From Pseudophaeobacter profundi (GTDB lineage: Bacteria; Pseudomonadota; Alphaproteobacteria; Rhodobacterales; Rhodobacteraceae), in assembly GCF_029697505.1 (NCBI RefSeq), contig NZ_JARJEF010000001.1, positions 310,001-374,000 on the forward strand: a stretch of 64,000 nt of DNA, in the 5' to 3' direction. The notes under the pieces were generated by a model that saw only the letters and a program-made list of their open reading frames with translations, did no database searches and had not been told where the DNA came from. This document shows, one piece after another, positions 17,450-26,850 of the stretch; position 1 is the stretch's first letter, and each line of letters starts with the position of its first letter. A program made the translations under genes and the position numbers.

Positions 17450-19006
17450 TTAGTCGACGACGAGGTCACCAAAGTAAGGGAAGTTCAGCGCGTTCACGAT
17501 GGCTTCGGCATGGACACCTTTACGGGCACCCCAAGCCAGGTTCTGCCAGTGCAGCGGAATGAAAGCCGCCTCGTCATAGAGGATGGTTTCCATCTGCGTC
17601 AGCAGGGCTGCGCGCTTGTCGGCATCGGTTTCAGCATTGGCCTGGGCCATCAGCTTATCGGCTTCCGGGTTGCAGAAGTTGCCCGAATTATACTGACCAT
17701 TGCCGGTTGCCTCATCTGGGCAGTGGCTCAGGAACTGGTGGAAGTTTGCCGAATCTTCGGTATCCGAATGCCAGCCGATCATCATCATGTCTGCTGCGCG
17801 CTCGTCAAAGGCGGGCCAGTACTGGGCCTTTGGCATGGTCTGCAGGTCAACCTTGATGTTGATTTTTGCCAGCATCGAGGCAACCGCCTGCGCGATCTTG
17901 TCATCGTTCACATAGCGATTGTTTGGTGCCATCATGGTCAGCTCAAACCCGTCGGCATAGCCAGCTTCAGCCATCAGTTCCTTGGCTTTTGCAACGTCAA
18001 AACGCGGCGTCAGATCAGCGCTGTGACCAAGATAGCCAGCCGGGCTTGCCTGGGCGCCAACCGTGCCAAAGCCACGCATGATGCGATCCACGATACCGGC
18101 ATTGTTGACGGCATAGTCGATGGCCTTGCGGACACGGGCATCTTTCAGCGCTTCGACACGGTTCTGGTTCATCTGGAACGTGATGATCCGGGTGCCGGGC
18201 ATTGTGATCAGATTGGTGCCTTCGTTTTCGTCAACGCGGGCCAGATCGGTGGGGGGCACGGGGGCGATGAAATCAACGTCACCGGACAGCAGGGCGGCCA
18301 CACGGGTGGGGCTTTCCTTGATCGGAGTCAGGATGATCTGGTCAACGTTCCCGGCGGTTTCGGTGTCCCAGTAGCCATCAAAACGGTCAAAGACCATTTT
18401 CACGCCCTGCTCACGCTCGGTCACAACAAAGGGGCCGGTGCCGGAGACATTGCGCGAGGCAAAGCTGTCGCCGTGCTTTACCAGCTCGGCGCGATCCTTG
18501 CCGTCTTCGGTGGTGCCGGAATAGAACTGGCTGTCCATGGGGAAGATATAGGTCGCGGTGTGCAGCACCAGCGGATAGGGTTCCGAGGTGATCAGGTCAA
18601 AGGTGTGATCGTCAACCACCTTCACATCGGTGAACAGGCTGAAGATGCCCTTGAAATCGGGGCTTTCTTTCAGGCGGTCAAAGGTCCAGTCGACATCGGC
18701 CGCAGTCAGCATGTTGCCGGAATGAAAGCTCACACCTTCGCGCAGATGGAAACGGGTGGTGGTCGCGTCGATCTGTTCCCAGCTGGTGGCCAGGCGGGGT
18801 TCAAACTGCAGGTCCTGGGTCCAGCGAACCAGCGGGTCAAAGGCCATATGCGAAAACTGCAGCGTGCCGCCGGACAGTTGCTCATGCGGGTCCAAAGACA
18901 CCGGGTCGGCGTCATAGGCAACCTTCACCGTGACTTCGGCCTGCGCCACTGCACCAAAGGTGAGCGACATCACGCCAGCCGCAGCGATGCGGATAAAATT
19001 ATTCAT
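17450..19006 (-). CDS. dppA: Peptide ABC transporter substrate-binding protein
   Basis: This 518 aa family 5 extracellular binding protein has a signal peptide of about 23 residues (ending GAVAQA before EVTVKVAYDADPVSLDPHEQ). It has the usual SBP_bac_5 features, such as FHLREGVSFHSG and DARVRKAIDYAV. It heads the dppABCDF-lysR operon. Substrate specificity within the peptide/nickel/opine family cannot be read. Its promoter should lie in the 299 bp gap at 19007-19305, where I see no gene. Confidence 0.9.
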   Translation of the reverse strand: MNNFIRIAAAGVMSLTFGAVAQAEVTVKVAYDADPVSLDPHEQLSGGTLQFSHMAFDPLVRWTQDLQFEPRLATSWEQIDATTTRFHLREGVSFHSGNMLTAADVDWTFDRLKESPDFKGIFSLFTDVKVVDDHTFDLITSEPYPLVLHTATYIFPMDSQFYSGTTEDGKDRAELVKHGDSFASRNVSGTGPFVVTEREQGVKMVFDRFDGYWDTETAGNVDQIILTPIKESPTRVAALLSGDVDFIAPVPPTDLARVDENEGTNLITMPGTRIITFQMNQNRVEALKDARVRKAIDYAVNNAGIVDRIMRGFGTVGAQASPAGYLGHSADLTPRFDVAKAKELMAEAGYADGFELTMMAPNNRYVNDDKIAQAVASMLAKINIKVDLQTMPKAQYWPAFDERAADMMMIGWHSDTEDSANFHQFLSHCPDEATGNGQYNSGNFCNPEADKLMAQANAETDADKRAALLTQMETILYDEAAFIPLHWQNLAWGARKGVHAEAIVNALNFPYFGDLVVD

Positions 19007-19305
19007 TTTCCCTCCTTGTCAGGGACCTTGGTGGCCCCCTTATACATCTGTGCAAGCTACCTAATGCATCGCGCCGACCAGCGGCCAATGCCAATTTCAA
19101 ATTGCCCATGCAAATCAGGAATAGAGCGGATAACGATCCGCGCATAAACAAAAACAACGCCCCGCAGAACGCCTGCAAGCCGCTGTAATATGGTCACTTT
19201 CGAAAAGACGCCCCAAACTGCAGCACCGCCCTGCCCTGTGGCGGCGCGCTCAAACATGCCCAAGTTTACCCTGCGACGCCTAGGGCAGCGCCGCCAAATA
19301 TGACC

Positions 19306-20001
19306 CTATACAGAGACCAGCGGCAGCACTTCGGCGCGCGGACTATCGGCCCTGGCACCGTCAAAGATCACCTCGCCCCGGCGCAACACCACGATGTAAT
19401 CTGCCAGATCATAGGCAAAATCAAAATACTGTTCGACCAGTACAATCGCCATCTCGCCACGGCCACGCAGCAGGCGGATGACCTCGCCGATCTGCTGGAT
19501 GACATTGGGCTGAATGCCCTCGGTTGGCTCATCCAGCAGCAGGAGTTTGGGCCGGGTGATCAGCGCCCGCGCAATGGCCAGCTGCTGCTGTTGCCCGCCC
19601 GACAGATCACCGCCGCGCCGGTCGATAAAATCCTTCAGCACCGGGAACAAATCAAACACCTCATCCGGGATATGGTGTTCCGATTTGGGCAGGCAGGAAA
19701 AGCCGGTTTCCATGTTTTCGCGCACGGTGAGTTGCGGAAAGATTTCGCGCCCCTGTGGCACCACGGCGACGCCCTTTTGCGCCAGCCTGTGCGCGGCCAT
19801 CACCGGCAGCTCTTCACCGTCCAGAACCATGCGCCCGCCCGAGCGCAGATGCTGGCCGCAGATCGCCCGGATCAGGCTGGTTTTGCCCACCCCATTGGTG
19901 CCCATCACGCAGGTCACAGCCCCTGCCTTGGCTGCAAGCGAGACGCCATGCAGGATTTGCGAATGACCATAGTGCAGGGTGAAATCGTCAAGTGTCAGCA
20001 T
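19306..20001 (-). CDS. urtE: Urea ABC transporter ATP-binding protein UrtE
   Basis: This 231 aa LivF-like ATPase has Walker A GTNGVGKT (residues 34-41), signature LSGGQQQ and Walker B LLLDEPTEGIQPNV. The IQPNVI continuation and GETVRENMETGF-like region fit UrtE. It is the last gene of urtABCDE and is separated by 3 bp from urtD. It energises high-affinity urea uptake that feeds the divergent urease genes. Confidence 0.92.
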   Translation of the reverse strand: MLTLDDFTLHYGHSQILHGVSLAAKAGAVTCVMGTNGVGKTSLIRAICGQHLRSGGRMVLDGEELPVMAAHRLAQKGVAVVPQGREIFPQLTVRENMETGFSCLPKSEHHIPDEVFDLFPVLKDFIDRRGGDLSGGQQQQLAIARALITRPKLLLLDEPTEGIQPNVIQQIGEVIRLLRGRGEMAIVLVEQYFDFAYDLADYIVVLRRGEVIFDGARADSPRAEVLPLVSV

Positions 20002-20004
20002 CTG

Positions 20005-20745
20005 TCAGCGCCCCAGATAAACGTCAATGACCTGGCTGTTTGCAGTCACGTGATCCAGGGAACCTTCAGCCAGAACCGCCCCCTCGTGCAGCACCGTGAC
20101 GCGGCAATCCAGCCTGCGCACAAACTCCATGTCATGTTCCACCACCACAACCGCGCGGGTCTTGGCGGCCTCGACCAGAATGGCGGTGGTGTGCTCACGC
20201 TCGGCCGGGGTCATGCCAGCTGCGGGTTCATCCACCAGCAACAGACGCGGCTCTTGTGCCAGTAGCATGCCGATTTCCAGCCACTGTTTCTGGCCATGGC
20301 TCAGCTCGCCGGATTTGCGCCCCAGCGCCTCTGCCAGGCCAATCTCACTGGCCAGCTCATCTACCCGCGCCAGATCGGCGGCGGTGGCGCGATAGAACAT
20401 CACCGCAAAAGGACTGCGGTTTGAGCGCAGCGCCATCAGCAGGTTTTCCAGCACCGTCTGATCCTCAAACACTGTGGGTTTCTGGAACTTGCGCCCCACG
20501 CCCTCGCGGGCGATGCGCGCTTCGCTCATCCCCAAGAGAGAAATATTTCGTTCACCCCAGATCACCCGGCCCGCGTCCGGTTTGGTCTTGCCGGTGACGA
20601 TATCCATAAAGGTGGTCTTGCCCGCGCCATTGGGGCCGATGATCGCCCGCATTTCCGCCTGACCAATAGCAAAGCTGAGGTTGTTGATCGCCTTGAACCC
20701 ATCAAAGCTGACGGAGACACCCGAGACTTCCAGAAGCATGCTCAT
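20005..20745 (-). CDS. urtD: Urea ABC transporter ATP-binding protein UrtD
   Basis: This 246 aa LivG-like ATPase starts MSMLLEVSGVSVSFDGFKAI at 20745, where the ATG overlaps the urtC stop (ATGA). A frame from 20973 would lie inside urtC and is not credible. Walker A is GPNGAGKTTF (from residue 37). The signature is LSHGQKQWLEIGM, the UrtD variant of LSGGQ. Walker B is LLLVDEPAAGM. Confidence 0.92.
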   Translation of the reverse strand: MSMLLEVSGVSVSFDGFKAINNLSFAIGQAEMRAIIGPNGAGKTTFMDIVTGKTKPDAGRVIWGERNISLLGMSEARIAREGVGRKFQKPTVFEDQTVLENLLMALRSNRSPFAVMFYRATAADLARVDELASEIGLAEALGRKSGELSHGQKQWLEIGMLLAQEPRLLLVDEPAAGMTPAEREHTTAILVEAAKTRAVVVVEHDMEFVRRLDCRVTVLHEGAVLAEGSLDHVTANSQVIDVYLGR

Positions 20746-21974
20746 TGCTCGGCCTCCTTTTCGCGCAGTGCGCCCGCACCCGGCCCCAGATCGGCACCGT
20801 GGCGGTCGGGCTGGCGGCGGTCGCTCCACAGATCCACCAGCCCGCCAATGCCACGCGGCGCAAAAAGCGTCACCAGAACAAAGCTCAGCCCCAGCACAAT
20901 CAGCCACCAATCCACCCATTTCAGAGTGTAAAAGCCAAGGTCCAGATCCGGGGCCTGGCCGCCAGTAAACCAAGAGGACACCAGGCTGACAAAGATGGCG
21001 CCGATCACCGCCCCGTACAGCCGCCCGCGCCCACCAATGGCCACCCAGACCGCCAGATAGATCGAGGCCACCGGGGCAATCTCCGCCGGGTTGATAATCC
21101 CCGCCTGCGGATAATAGAGCGCCCCGGCGATACCTGCGATAATGGCCGTGACGGTAAAGATGAACAGCTTGTAGCCCTCGACCGAGTAGCCAAGAAAGCG
21201 CACGCGGGCCTCGTTGTCGCGAATGCCGCGCAGCACCGAGCCAAACTTGCCCGCCACAATCCAGGCCGCAAACAGATAGCCCAGCGCCAGCGCCGCAGCC
21301 GAGGCCCAGAAGAACCAGATCGACAGGGTCGCCTGTGGCACATGATCCATGCCTGGCAGGTTCTGCAGCCCCGACAGCCCGTTGTTGCCGCGCAAGCCAC
21401 TGTCGTTTTGAAACAGATAGAGCGCCAGCCCCAGTGTCATCGCCTGGGTCAGGATCGACAGGTAAACGCCCGTCACCCGCGAGCGGAAGGCCAGCCAGCC
21501 AAAGACCAGCGCCAGCACACCCGGAACCGCCACCACCAGCATCAGCTGCAGCAGCAGACTGTCCGCAAACATCCAGATCAGGGGAAACTCGCTGGATCCG
21601 ACCACGCCAAAGATCTGATTGCCAATGGCATCGACAATTTCGCTATCGGTTGCGGGGATCGGTGCCTCAGACAGCGACGAGACAACAATCGCCTGCGTGC
21701 GCGCATACATCAGCCACATGCCGATCATATAGCCGCCAAGGCCAAAGAAGGCAAAATGGCCCAGCGACAGGATGCCCGTGTAGCCCCAGACCAGATCCAT
21801 CGCCAGCGCCACCAGCGCCAGGCACAGCGTCTTGCCCAGTGTTTTGACAAAACTGGTCGAGATCACCCCGACGCCTGCGCCTTCGGCCAACAGGGTCACC
21901 GACAGCACAAACAGCGCCAGCACCGCCAGAAACACCAGCGTCGACGGGTTTCGTGTAAGGAATGTGTCGGACAT
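20742..21974 (-). CDS. urtC: Urea ABC transporter permease UrtC
   Basis: This 410 aa LivM-type permease has about ten hydrophobic segments. The conserved NDSGLRGNNGLSGLQ and VLRGIRDNEARVRFLGY motifs are typical of urea/branched-chain amino acid permeases. It lies 4 bp after urtB and overlaps urtD by 4 bp. Confidence 0.92.
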   Translation of the reverse strand: MSDTFLTRNPSTLVFLAVLALFVLSVTLLAEGAGVGVISTSFVKTLGKTLCLALVALAMDLVWGYTGILSLGHFAFFGLGGYMIGMWLMYARTQAIVVSSLSEAPIPATDSEIVDAIGNQIFGVVGSSEFPLIWMFADSLLLQLMLVVAVPGVLALVFGWLAFRSRVTGVYLSILTQAMTLGLALYLFQNDSGLRGNNGLSGLQNLPGMDHVPQATLSIWFFWASAAALALGYLFAAWIVAGKFGSVLRGIRDNEARVRFLGYSVEGYKLFIFTVTAIIAGIAGALYYPQAGIINPAEIAPVASIYLAVWVAIGGRGRLYGAVIGAIFVSLVSSWFTGGQAPDLDLGFYTLKWVDWWLIVLGLSFVLVTLFAPRGIGGLVDLWSDRRQPDRHGADLGPGAGALREKEAEQ

Positions 21975-21978
21975 GGGT

Positions 21979-23946
21979 TCAGTCTCCTGCCGCCCGGCCT
22001 TTGAGGGCGATGATCCCTCGTGGGCGAAATTGAATGAAGACGATGATAAAGACGATCATATAGGTCTGTGCCGCCAGGGTGTTCGACGGGTTCAGCCACT
22101 CGACGCCCTTTTGGAAAAAGCCAATCATGGTGGCCCCTGCCAGGGTGCCCCAGATATTGCCAACGCCGCCGACAACCACGGTCATGAAGCTCTGCACGAT
22201 GTAGTCAGAGCCAAGCTCTGAGGTGACCTTGGCAAACAGCCCGATGGCGACGCCTGCGATACCGGCAATACCGGACCCCAGGCCAAAAGTGAGCATATTC
22301 ACCCGCTCCGGGTTGATCCCCATGGACCCGGCCATGGCCCGGTTCTGCGTCACCGCACGGGTTTCCAGCCCCAGCCGGGTGCGGCGCATAATGAACAGGA
22401 ACACGCCAAGAAAGATCAGCGCCAGCATGAAGATCGCGATGCGAATATAGCTGATCGAGACCACATCGTTGATGATCCAGGCGCCATCCAGCCAGCCCGG
22501 TGCGGTCAGCGGGCGCGCCTGGGTGCCAAAGATGTTCTTAGCCAGCTGTTGCAGCGCAATCGAGATGCCAAAGGTGGCCAGCAGGGTCTCAAGCGGGCGG
22601 TTATACAGCCAGCGAATGACCAGCCGCTCCATCGCCACTCCGGCGGCAAAGGTCACCGCAAAGGCCAGCGGCACCGCCACCAGGATCGACACCGTATGGT
22701 TGGGGATCACCTGCTGCACCACATAGCCGGTATAGGCCCCCATCATGATGAATTCGCCATGCGCCATATTGATCACCCCCATCACCCCAAAGGTGATGGC
22801 AAGGCCAATGGCGGCGAGGAAATAGATCGAGGCCAGCGACAGCGCATCCAGGGTCAGATCTACCGCCTGACCAACGGCCACCTGGGTGGCAATGGAAGTG
22901 AGCGCCGCCTGCGCAGCATGGGTCATGACCGCCGAGGGTTCATCGTAGATTTCGGCAAACACATGCGCGTTCAGGCTCTGGGTAATTTGCTCAGCGCTGA
23001 CCCGCGCCGGGGCCTGCCCGGCCTCGACCAGCGCAGCATAAGCGCGTGTACGGGCGTCTTCCTTGTTTAGCTGCGCCAGCGGAACACCTCCGACCCGGCC
23101 ACCTTCGATATGGGCAGCCAGCGTCGTGCGGATCTCATCGCTGGAGAGACGCGCCGGGGCCAGTTTGGCAGCAACCAGAAGGTCATAGGCCGCATCCGGC
23201 GACAACGCGCCCGCCCCCGGCGCCACCCTGCGCGCGACGTTCAAACCCGCCGGGATGTCGCCTGCAAAGGCCCGCAGCTGGGTCGAAACCAGCGGGTTGA
23301 GCGTCGCCCGGACGTCCAGCCCCAGATCCCCGGAGAGGGATTGAATAGTGGCAACGCGGCGGGCCTCATCCGTGCCATGGGCGATAGTCAACAGCTGCTC
23401 GATGCGCATCTTTCGCACCTTCAGCACCGGGTCTGTCTCGCCCGGGATCGAGGCGCGCAGCGGCGCCAGCAGCGCACCAGCGGGGGCGCGTTCAATCGCC
23501 AGCAGCGCCTCCTCGCGGCGGGAAGGATCCGGGTCTGATAGCTGAAACTGCACCAGCGCGGTGGCGATCAGCGCCCGAATGCCGCTGTTGGGTTTGATCT
23601 GTTTCAGGTCCGATTTGGCCACATCACCAACCGCCTGCCCGGTATCAAAATCAAACAGGCGATAGGTTTGGCCTTCCAGCTTTTCGCCGCGAAAGAACAT
23701 CCCGTCAGATATGCGCATCCACAGGGCCTTAACCTGCCAGGCCTCCAGCACCGCCTGGGCCTGGGGCAAGCCGCTCTCGGCCAGGGCGGCGATGGCCGGG
23801 GCAATTGTCTTGCGTGAGCTTTTCTGGATCAGCGCGCTTTGCTCTTGCAGGATGCTTTGCACCGGGGCTGGTTCAGGCACCTGTTGAGCAAGGGCAGCAA
23901 GGCTGGACAGAAGGACCATAAGGCCCGCCAAAAGGGTAGTTCTCAT
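21979..23946 (-). CDS. urtB: Urea ABC transporter permease UrtB with long N-terminal domain
   Basis: This 655 aa protein has three parts. It starts with a signal peptide (MRTTLLAGLMVLLSSLAALA). An extracytoplasmic alpha-helical region of roughly 330 residues follows, rich in Ala/Leu repeats. The C-terminal part is a LivH-type permease domain with GVINMAHGEFIMMGAYTG. Start 23946 is preferred over 23979 because it begins directly with the signal peptide. The N-terminal region is a known feature of proteobacterial UrtB, but its function is unclear. It follows urtA after a 54 bp gap with a hairpin. Confidence 0.9.
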   Translation of the reverse strand: MRTTLLAGLMVLLSSLAALAQQVPEPAPVQSILQEQSALIQKSSRKTIAPAIAALAESGLPQAQAVLEAWQVKALWMRISDGMFFRGEKLEGQTYRLFDFDTGQAVGDVAKSDLKQIKPNSGIRALIATALVQFQLSDPDPSRREEALLAIERAPAGALLAPLRASIPGETDPVLKVRKMRIEQLLTIAHGTDEARRVATIQSLSGDLGLDVRATLNPLVSTQLRAFAGDIPAGLNVARRVAPGAGALSPDAAYDLLVAAKLAPARLSSDEIRTTLAAHIEGGRVGGVPLAQLNKEDARTRAYAALVEAGQAPARVSAEQITQSLNAHVFAEIYDEPSAVMTHAAQAALTSIATQVAVGQAVDLTLDALSLASIYFLAAIGLAITFGVMGVINMAHGEFIMMGAYTGYVVQQVIPNHTVSILVAVPLAFAVTFAAGVAMERLVIRWLYNRPLETLLATFGISIALQQLAKNIFGTQARPLTAPGWLDGAWIINDVVSISYIRIAIFMLALIFLGVFLFIMRRTRLGLETRAVTQNRAMAGSMGINPERVNMLTFGLGSGIAGIAGVAIGLFAKVTSELGSDYIVQSFMTVVVGGVGNIWGTLAGATMIGFFQKGVEWLNPSNTLAAQTYMIVFIIVFIQFRPRGIIALKGRAAGD

Positions 23947-23964
23947 GATGCTGGTGCCTTCAAT

Positions 23965-23992
23965 GTCCCGCAGAGACACGGCCCTGCGGGAC
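23965..23992. terminator. Intercistronic stem-loop between urtA and urtB
   Basis: The inverted repeat GTCCCGCAG and CTGCGGGAC (9 bp, perfect) surrounds a 10 nt loop in the short urtA-urtB gap. No U-run follows on the minus strand. The placement directly after the binding-protein gene matches the ugp, dpp and phn operons. Confidence 0.7.
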
Positions 23993-24000
23993 TGTTACGA

Positions 24001-25281
24001 TCAGTAGTTGGAGTTCAGCTGAACGCAGGATTTGGTTTCGGTGTTGTACATGCCGCAGCCAATGTCTTTCCAATCGGACATCAAGACCGCACTTTCGGGC
24101 AGGAAGTCAGTCCAGGCGTCGCCGGGGACTTCGGTGGTCTGGCTGATGATGTCAAACTGGCCGTCTTCCTGAATTTCGCCAATCAGCACCGGCTTGGCCA
24201 GGTGGTGGTTGGGCAGCATCACGGCGGTGCCGCCGGTCAGGTTGGGGAACTCCTGGCCATACATGGCGCTGCGCACCGCATCCACATCCGCCGTTTTTGC
24301 CGCTTCCACCGCGTTCACCCACATGTTGAAGCCGATGTAATGGGCCTCCATCGGGTCGTTGGTGACGCGCTCATCGCCCATGGTGGTTTTCCAGGCGTCG
24401 ATAAAGGCAGTGTTGGCCTCACTTTCAGCCGATTGGAAGTAGTTCCAGGCCGCCAGATGGCCCACCAAGTTCGAGGTATCCAGACCCGACAGCTCTTCTT
24501 CGCCCACCGAGAAGGCAACCACGGGGATGTCATCGGCCGAAATGCCCGCTGCGGCCAGCTCTTTGTAGAAACCGATGTTGGCATCGCCATTGATGGTGGA
24601 AATCACCCCAACCTTTTTGCCATCTGCCGCCAGCGCAACAACATCTGCCACGATCTTGGACCAGTCAGAGTGACCAAAGGGAGTGTAGTTCACAAAGATA
24701 TCTTCGCTCGCAATGCCCTTGGACTGCAGGTAGCTTTCCAGGATGTTGTTGGTGGTGCGGGGATAGACATAATCGGTGCCGAGCAGCGCGAATTTTTCAA
24801 CGCCCAGCTCTTCGAGAAAGTAATCTGTCGCCGGGATTGCCTGCTGGTTGGGGGCCGCACCGGTGTAGAACACGTTCTTGGAGCTTTCTTCGCCCTCATA
24901 TTGCACCGGGTAGAACAGCAGGCCGTTCAGCTCTTCGATCACCGGCAGCACCGATTTGCGGCTGACGCTGGTCCAGTTGCCAAAGATCACATCGACATCA
25001 TGTACGGTCAGCAATTCACGCGCCTTTTCGGCAAACAGCGGCCAGTCAGAGGCCGGATCGACAACAACCGCTTCCAGCTCACAGCCCAGAACACCACCGG
25101 CGGCGTTCTGCTGGTCAATCAGCATCAACATGGTATCTTTCAGCGTGGTCTCGGAAATCGCCATGGTCCCGGATAGCGAATGCAGGACGCCAACCTTGAT
25201 GGAACAGTCATCGGCGAATGCCGGTGCGCTCAGGGCGGCGACAGCAGCGGTGGCTGCCAATGTGGTTTTTAGATCAATCAT
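24001..25281 (-). CDS. urtA: Urea ABC transporter substrate-binding protein UrtA
   Basis: This 426 aa periplasmic protein starts MIDLKTTLAATAAVAALSAPAFA, a Sec signal peptide cleaved before DDCSIKVGVLHSLSGTMAIS. The GVLHSLSGTMA, QQNAAGGVLGCELEAVVVDPASDW and FYPVQYEGEESSKNVFYTGA stretches are diagnostic of the UrtA/FmdD group. An upstream frame to 25476 lacks coding character. It heads urtABCDE and is divergent from ureD. Confidence 0.94.
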   Translation of the reverse strand: MIDLKTTLAATAAVAALSAPAFADDCSIKVGVLHSLSGTMAISETTLKDTMLMLIDQQNAAGGVLGCELEAVVVDPASDWPLFAEKARELLTVHDVDVIFGNWTSVSRKSVLPVIEELNGLLFYPVQYEGEESSKNVFYTGAAPNQQAIPATDYFLEELGVEKFALLGTDYVYPRTTNNILESYLQSKGIASEDIFVNYTPFGHSDWSKIVADVVALAADGKKVGVISTINGDANIGFYKELAAAGISADDIPVVAFSVGEEELSGLDTSNLVGHLAAWNYFQSAESEANTAFIDAWKTTMGDERVTNDPMEAHYIGFNMWVNAVEAAKTADVDAVRSAMYGQEFPNLTGGTAVMLPNHHLAKPVLIGEIQEDGQFDIISQTTEVPGDAWTDFLPESAVLMSDWKDIGCGMYNTETKSCVQLNSNY

Positions 25282-25674
25282 GTATATCTCCCGGCGGAGG
25301 GGGTCGGGGGTGCTTGCGTCAATGCGCATCTTTCCGTACCCAGTCCCCGCAACCTTTGTTGCACCCGTGTGGCGGCCGTTCAGAGCTGCAATTCGTCTGG
25401 TCGTCACACACCCAATCCAGAGCATCCACTCGCCTCGGGCCTCTATAGTGCTTCTGCATTGCGGCATTTGAAGCAACGCACAGGGCAGAGAAACCCGATG
25501 CCATGCTCAGAATTGATCAAAACTTGCGCATCCATCCCACCCAAGACCCAAAAAATAGGCAGTTGGATTTTCCCGGCCTGTTTTTTGCAGGTTTTTGTAG
25601 AGCCTCAGGCCGGAACTGCCGAAAAAAGTGGCACCTGAATTGCAACCCACCACTTTGCCCATGAGGAGACCGGC
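25282..25674. other. urtA-ureD divergent intergenic region with structured ureD leader
   Basis: This 393 bp gap contains no credible gene. It must carry promoters for both operons. On the ureD side there is a large bulged stem-loop at 25558-25620: arms GGCAGTT/AACTGCC and CCGGCCTG/CAGGCCGG, with an 8 nt bulge on the 5' side and a T-rich loop. A second hairpin at 25625-25656 (AAAGTGG/CCACTTT) follows. The ureD ribosome-binding site AGGAG lies at 25664-25668. The two hairpins look like a folded mRNA leader; I do not recognise a known riboswitch. Confidence 0.6.
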
Positions 25675-26523
25675 ATCACCCTGACTGCCGACATATCGCA
25701 GCAAACTGCCCAGCCGGTTCACCTGGGCCAGCCCCGCGCACGCGGGACGGTCAGCCTGTCTGCGAAACTGACGGCACGGGGCACGGCGCTGCAGGGGCTG
25801 CGCCAGTCCGGCTCGTTCAGGTGCCTGTTTCCGCGCCCCAAGACCACAACGCTAGAGGCGGTGCTGATCAACACAGCCGGCGGCATCACTGGCGGCGACG
25901 ATATGCGTATCAACGCCGCGGTCGGTGCCAATGCCGCCCTGACCCTCACCACACAGACGGCCGAGCGCGCCTATCGCGCCCAGCCCGGTGAAGTCGGGCG
26001 GTTGCAGACCAAACTGACTGTTGCCGCAGGTGGCCATGCAAACTGGCTGCCGCAGGAAACCATTCTGTTCCAAGGCTGCGCCCTGTCGCGTCGGCTTGAT
26101 GTGGATCTCGCCCCGGATGCCACCGCCCTGCTGGTGGAACCGCTGGTCTTTGGCCGTATGGCGATGGGCGAAGTGGTGACGCAGGGGCGCTTTCATGACC
26201 GCATTATGCTGCGCCGCAATGGCACCGAGCTCTACCGCGATGCCATGCGCTTTGACGGTGACATGCAGGCGCAACTGGACCGCCCGCATGTGGCGGCAGG
26301 GGCGCGCGCGCTGGTCTCCGTGATCTATGTGGCCCCGGATGCCGGCGGCCAGTTGGCCCCGCTGCGCGCCATGCTGCCCGTGCAGGCCGGTGCTTCGGTG
26401 ATTGGAGATGATCTGCTGCTGCTGCGCATTCTTGCCGCTGACGCCCATGATCTGCGCCTGAGCCTGATCCCTGTTTTGAACCGCCTGACACAGGGCACCC
26501 TTCCCCGATGCTGGATGATCTGA
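25675..26523 (+). CDS. ureD: Urease accessory protein UreD (non-canonical start)
   Basis: UreD scaffolds urease apoenzyme maturation with UreF and UreG. Reading from 25675 gives about 282 aa, including the conserved N-terminal stretch [28 protein letters not shown] and [12 protein letters not shown]. The frame is open from 25639, but no ATG, GTG or TTG occurs until GTG at 25861, which would remove about 62 conserved residues. An ATC at 25675 sits 6 nt after AGGAG (25664-25668) and is the best placed start; CTG at 25681 is the alternative. This is either a rare non-AUG start or a sequence error at the start codon. The 3' end is 1 bp before ureA. Confidence 0.85.
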   Translation: MTLTADISQQTAQPVHLGQPRARGTVSLSAKLTARGTALQGLRQSGSFRCLFPRPKTTTLEAVLINTAGGITGGDDMRINAAVGANAALTLTTQTAERAYRAQPGEVGRLQTKLTVAAGGHANWLPQETILFQGCALSRRLDVDLAPDATALLVEPLVFGRMAMGEVVTQGRFHDRIMLRRNGTELYRDAMRFDGDMQAQLDRPHVAAGARALVSVIYVAPDAGGQLAPLRAMLPVQAGASVIGDDLLLLRILAADAHDLRLSLIPVLNRLTQGTLPRCWMI

Positions 26524-26524
26524 C

Positions 26525-26827
26525 ATGAACCTGACCCCCCGAGAAAAAGACAAACTGCTGATCGCCATGGCCGCCGAAGTGGCCCGCCGCCGTCTGGCGC
26601 GCGGCGTCAAGCTGAACCATCCCGAGGCCATCGCCCTGATCACCGATGCCGTGGTGGAGGGCGCCCGAGATGGCCGTTCCGTCGCTGACATGATGGAGGC
26701 CGGCGCCGAGGTCATCAGCCGAGACCAGTGCATGGAGGGCATCGCCGAGATGATCCATGACGTCCAGGTCGAAGCCACCTTTCCCGACGGCACCAAGCTG
26801 GTGACCGTGCATAACCCCATTCGCTAA
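26525..26827 (+). CDS. ureA: Urease subunit gamma
   Basis: This 100 aa protein is the full-length gamma subunit. It starts [23 protein letters not shown] and includes [21 protein letters not shown] and the C-terminal [14 protein letters not shown]. It assembles with UreB and UreC into the urease (UreABC)3 complex, which hydrolyses urea to ammonia and carbamate. It follows ureD immediately. Confidence 0.96.
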   Translation: MNLTPREKDKLLIAMAAEVARRRLARGVKLNHPEAIALITDAVVEGARDGRSVADMMEAGAEVISRDQCMEGIAEMIHDVQVEATFPDGTKLVTVHNPIR

Positions 26828-26850
26828 TGTCCTATCTGGAGACGCCCAAG

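Noticed and set aside
17243-19147. Long open plus-strand frame (634 codons) opposite dppA
   Set aside because: It is the mirror of a well supported binding-protein gene; the product has no recognisable domain and low-complexity antisense composition typical of GC-rich coding DNA.
20745-22004. Long open plus-strand frame (419 codons) opposite urtC
   Set aside because: Antisense to a clear UrtC; very basic, Gln/Arg-rich product without domain features.
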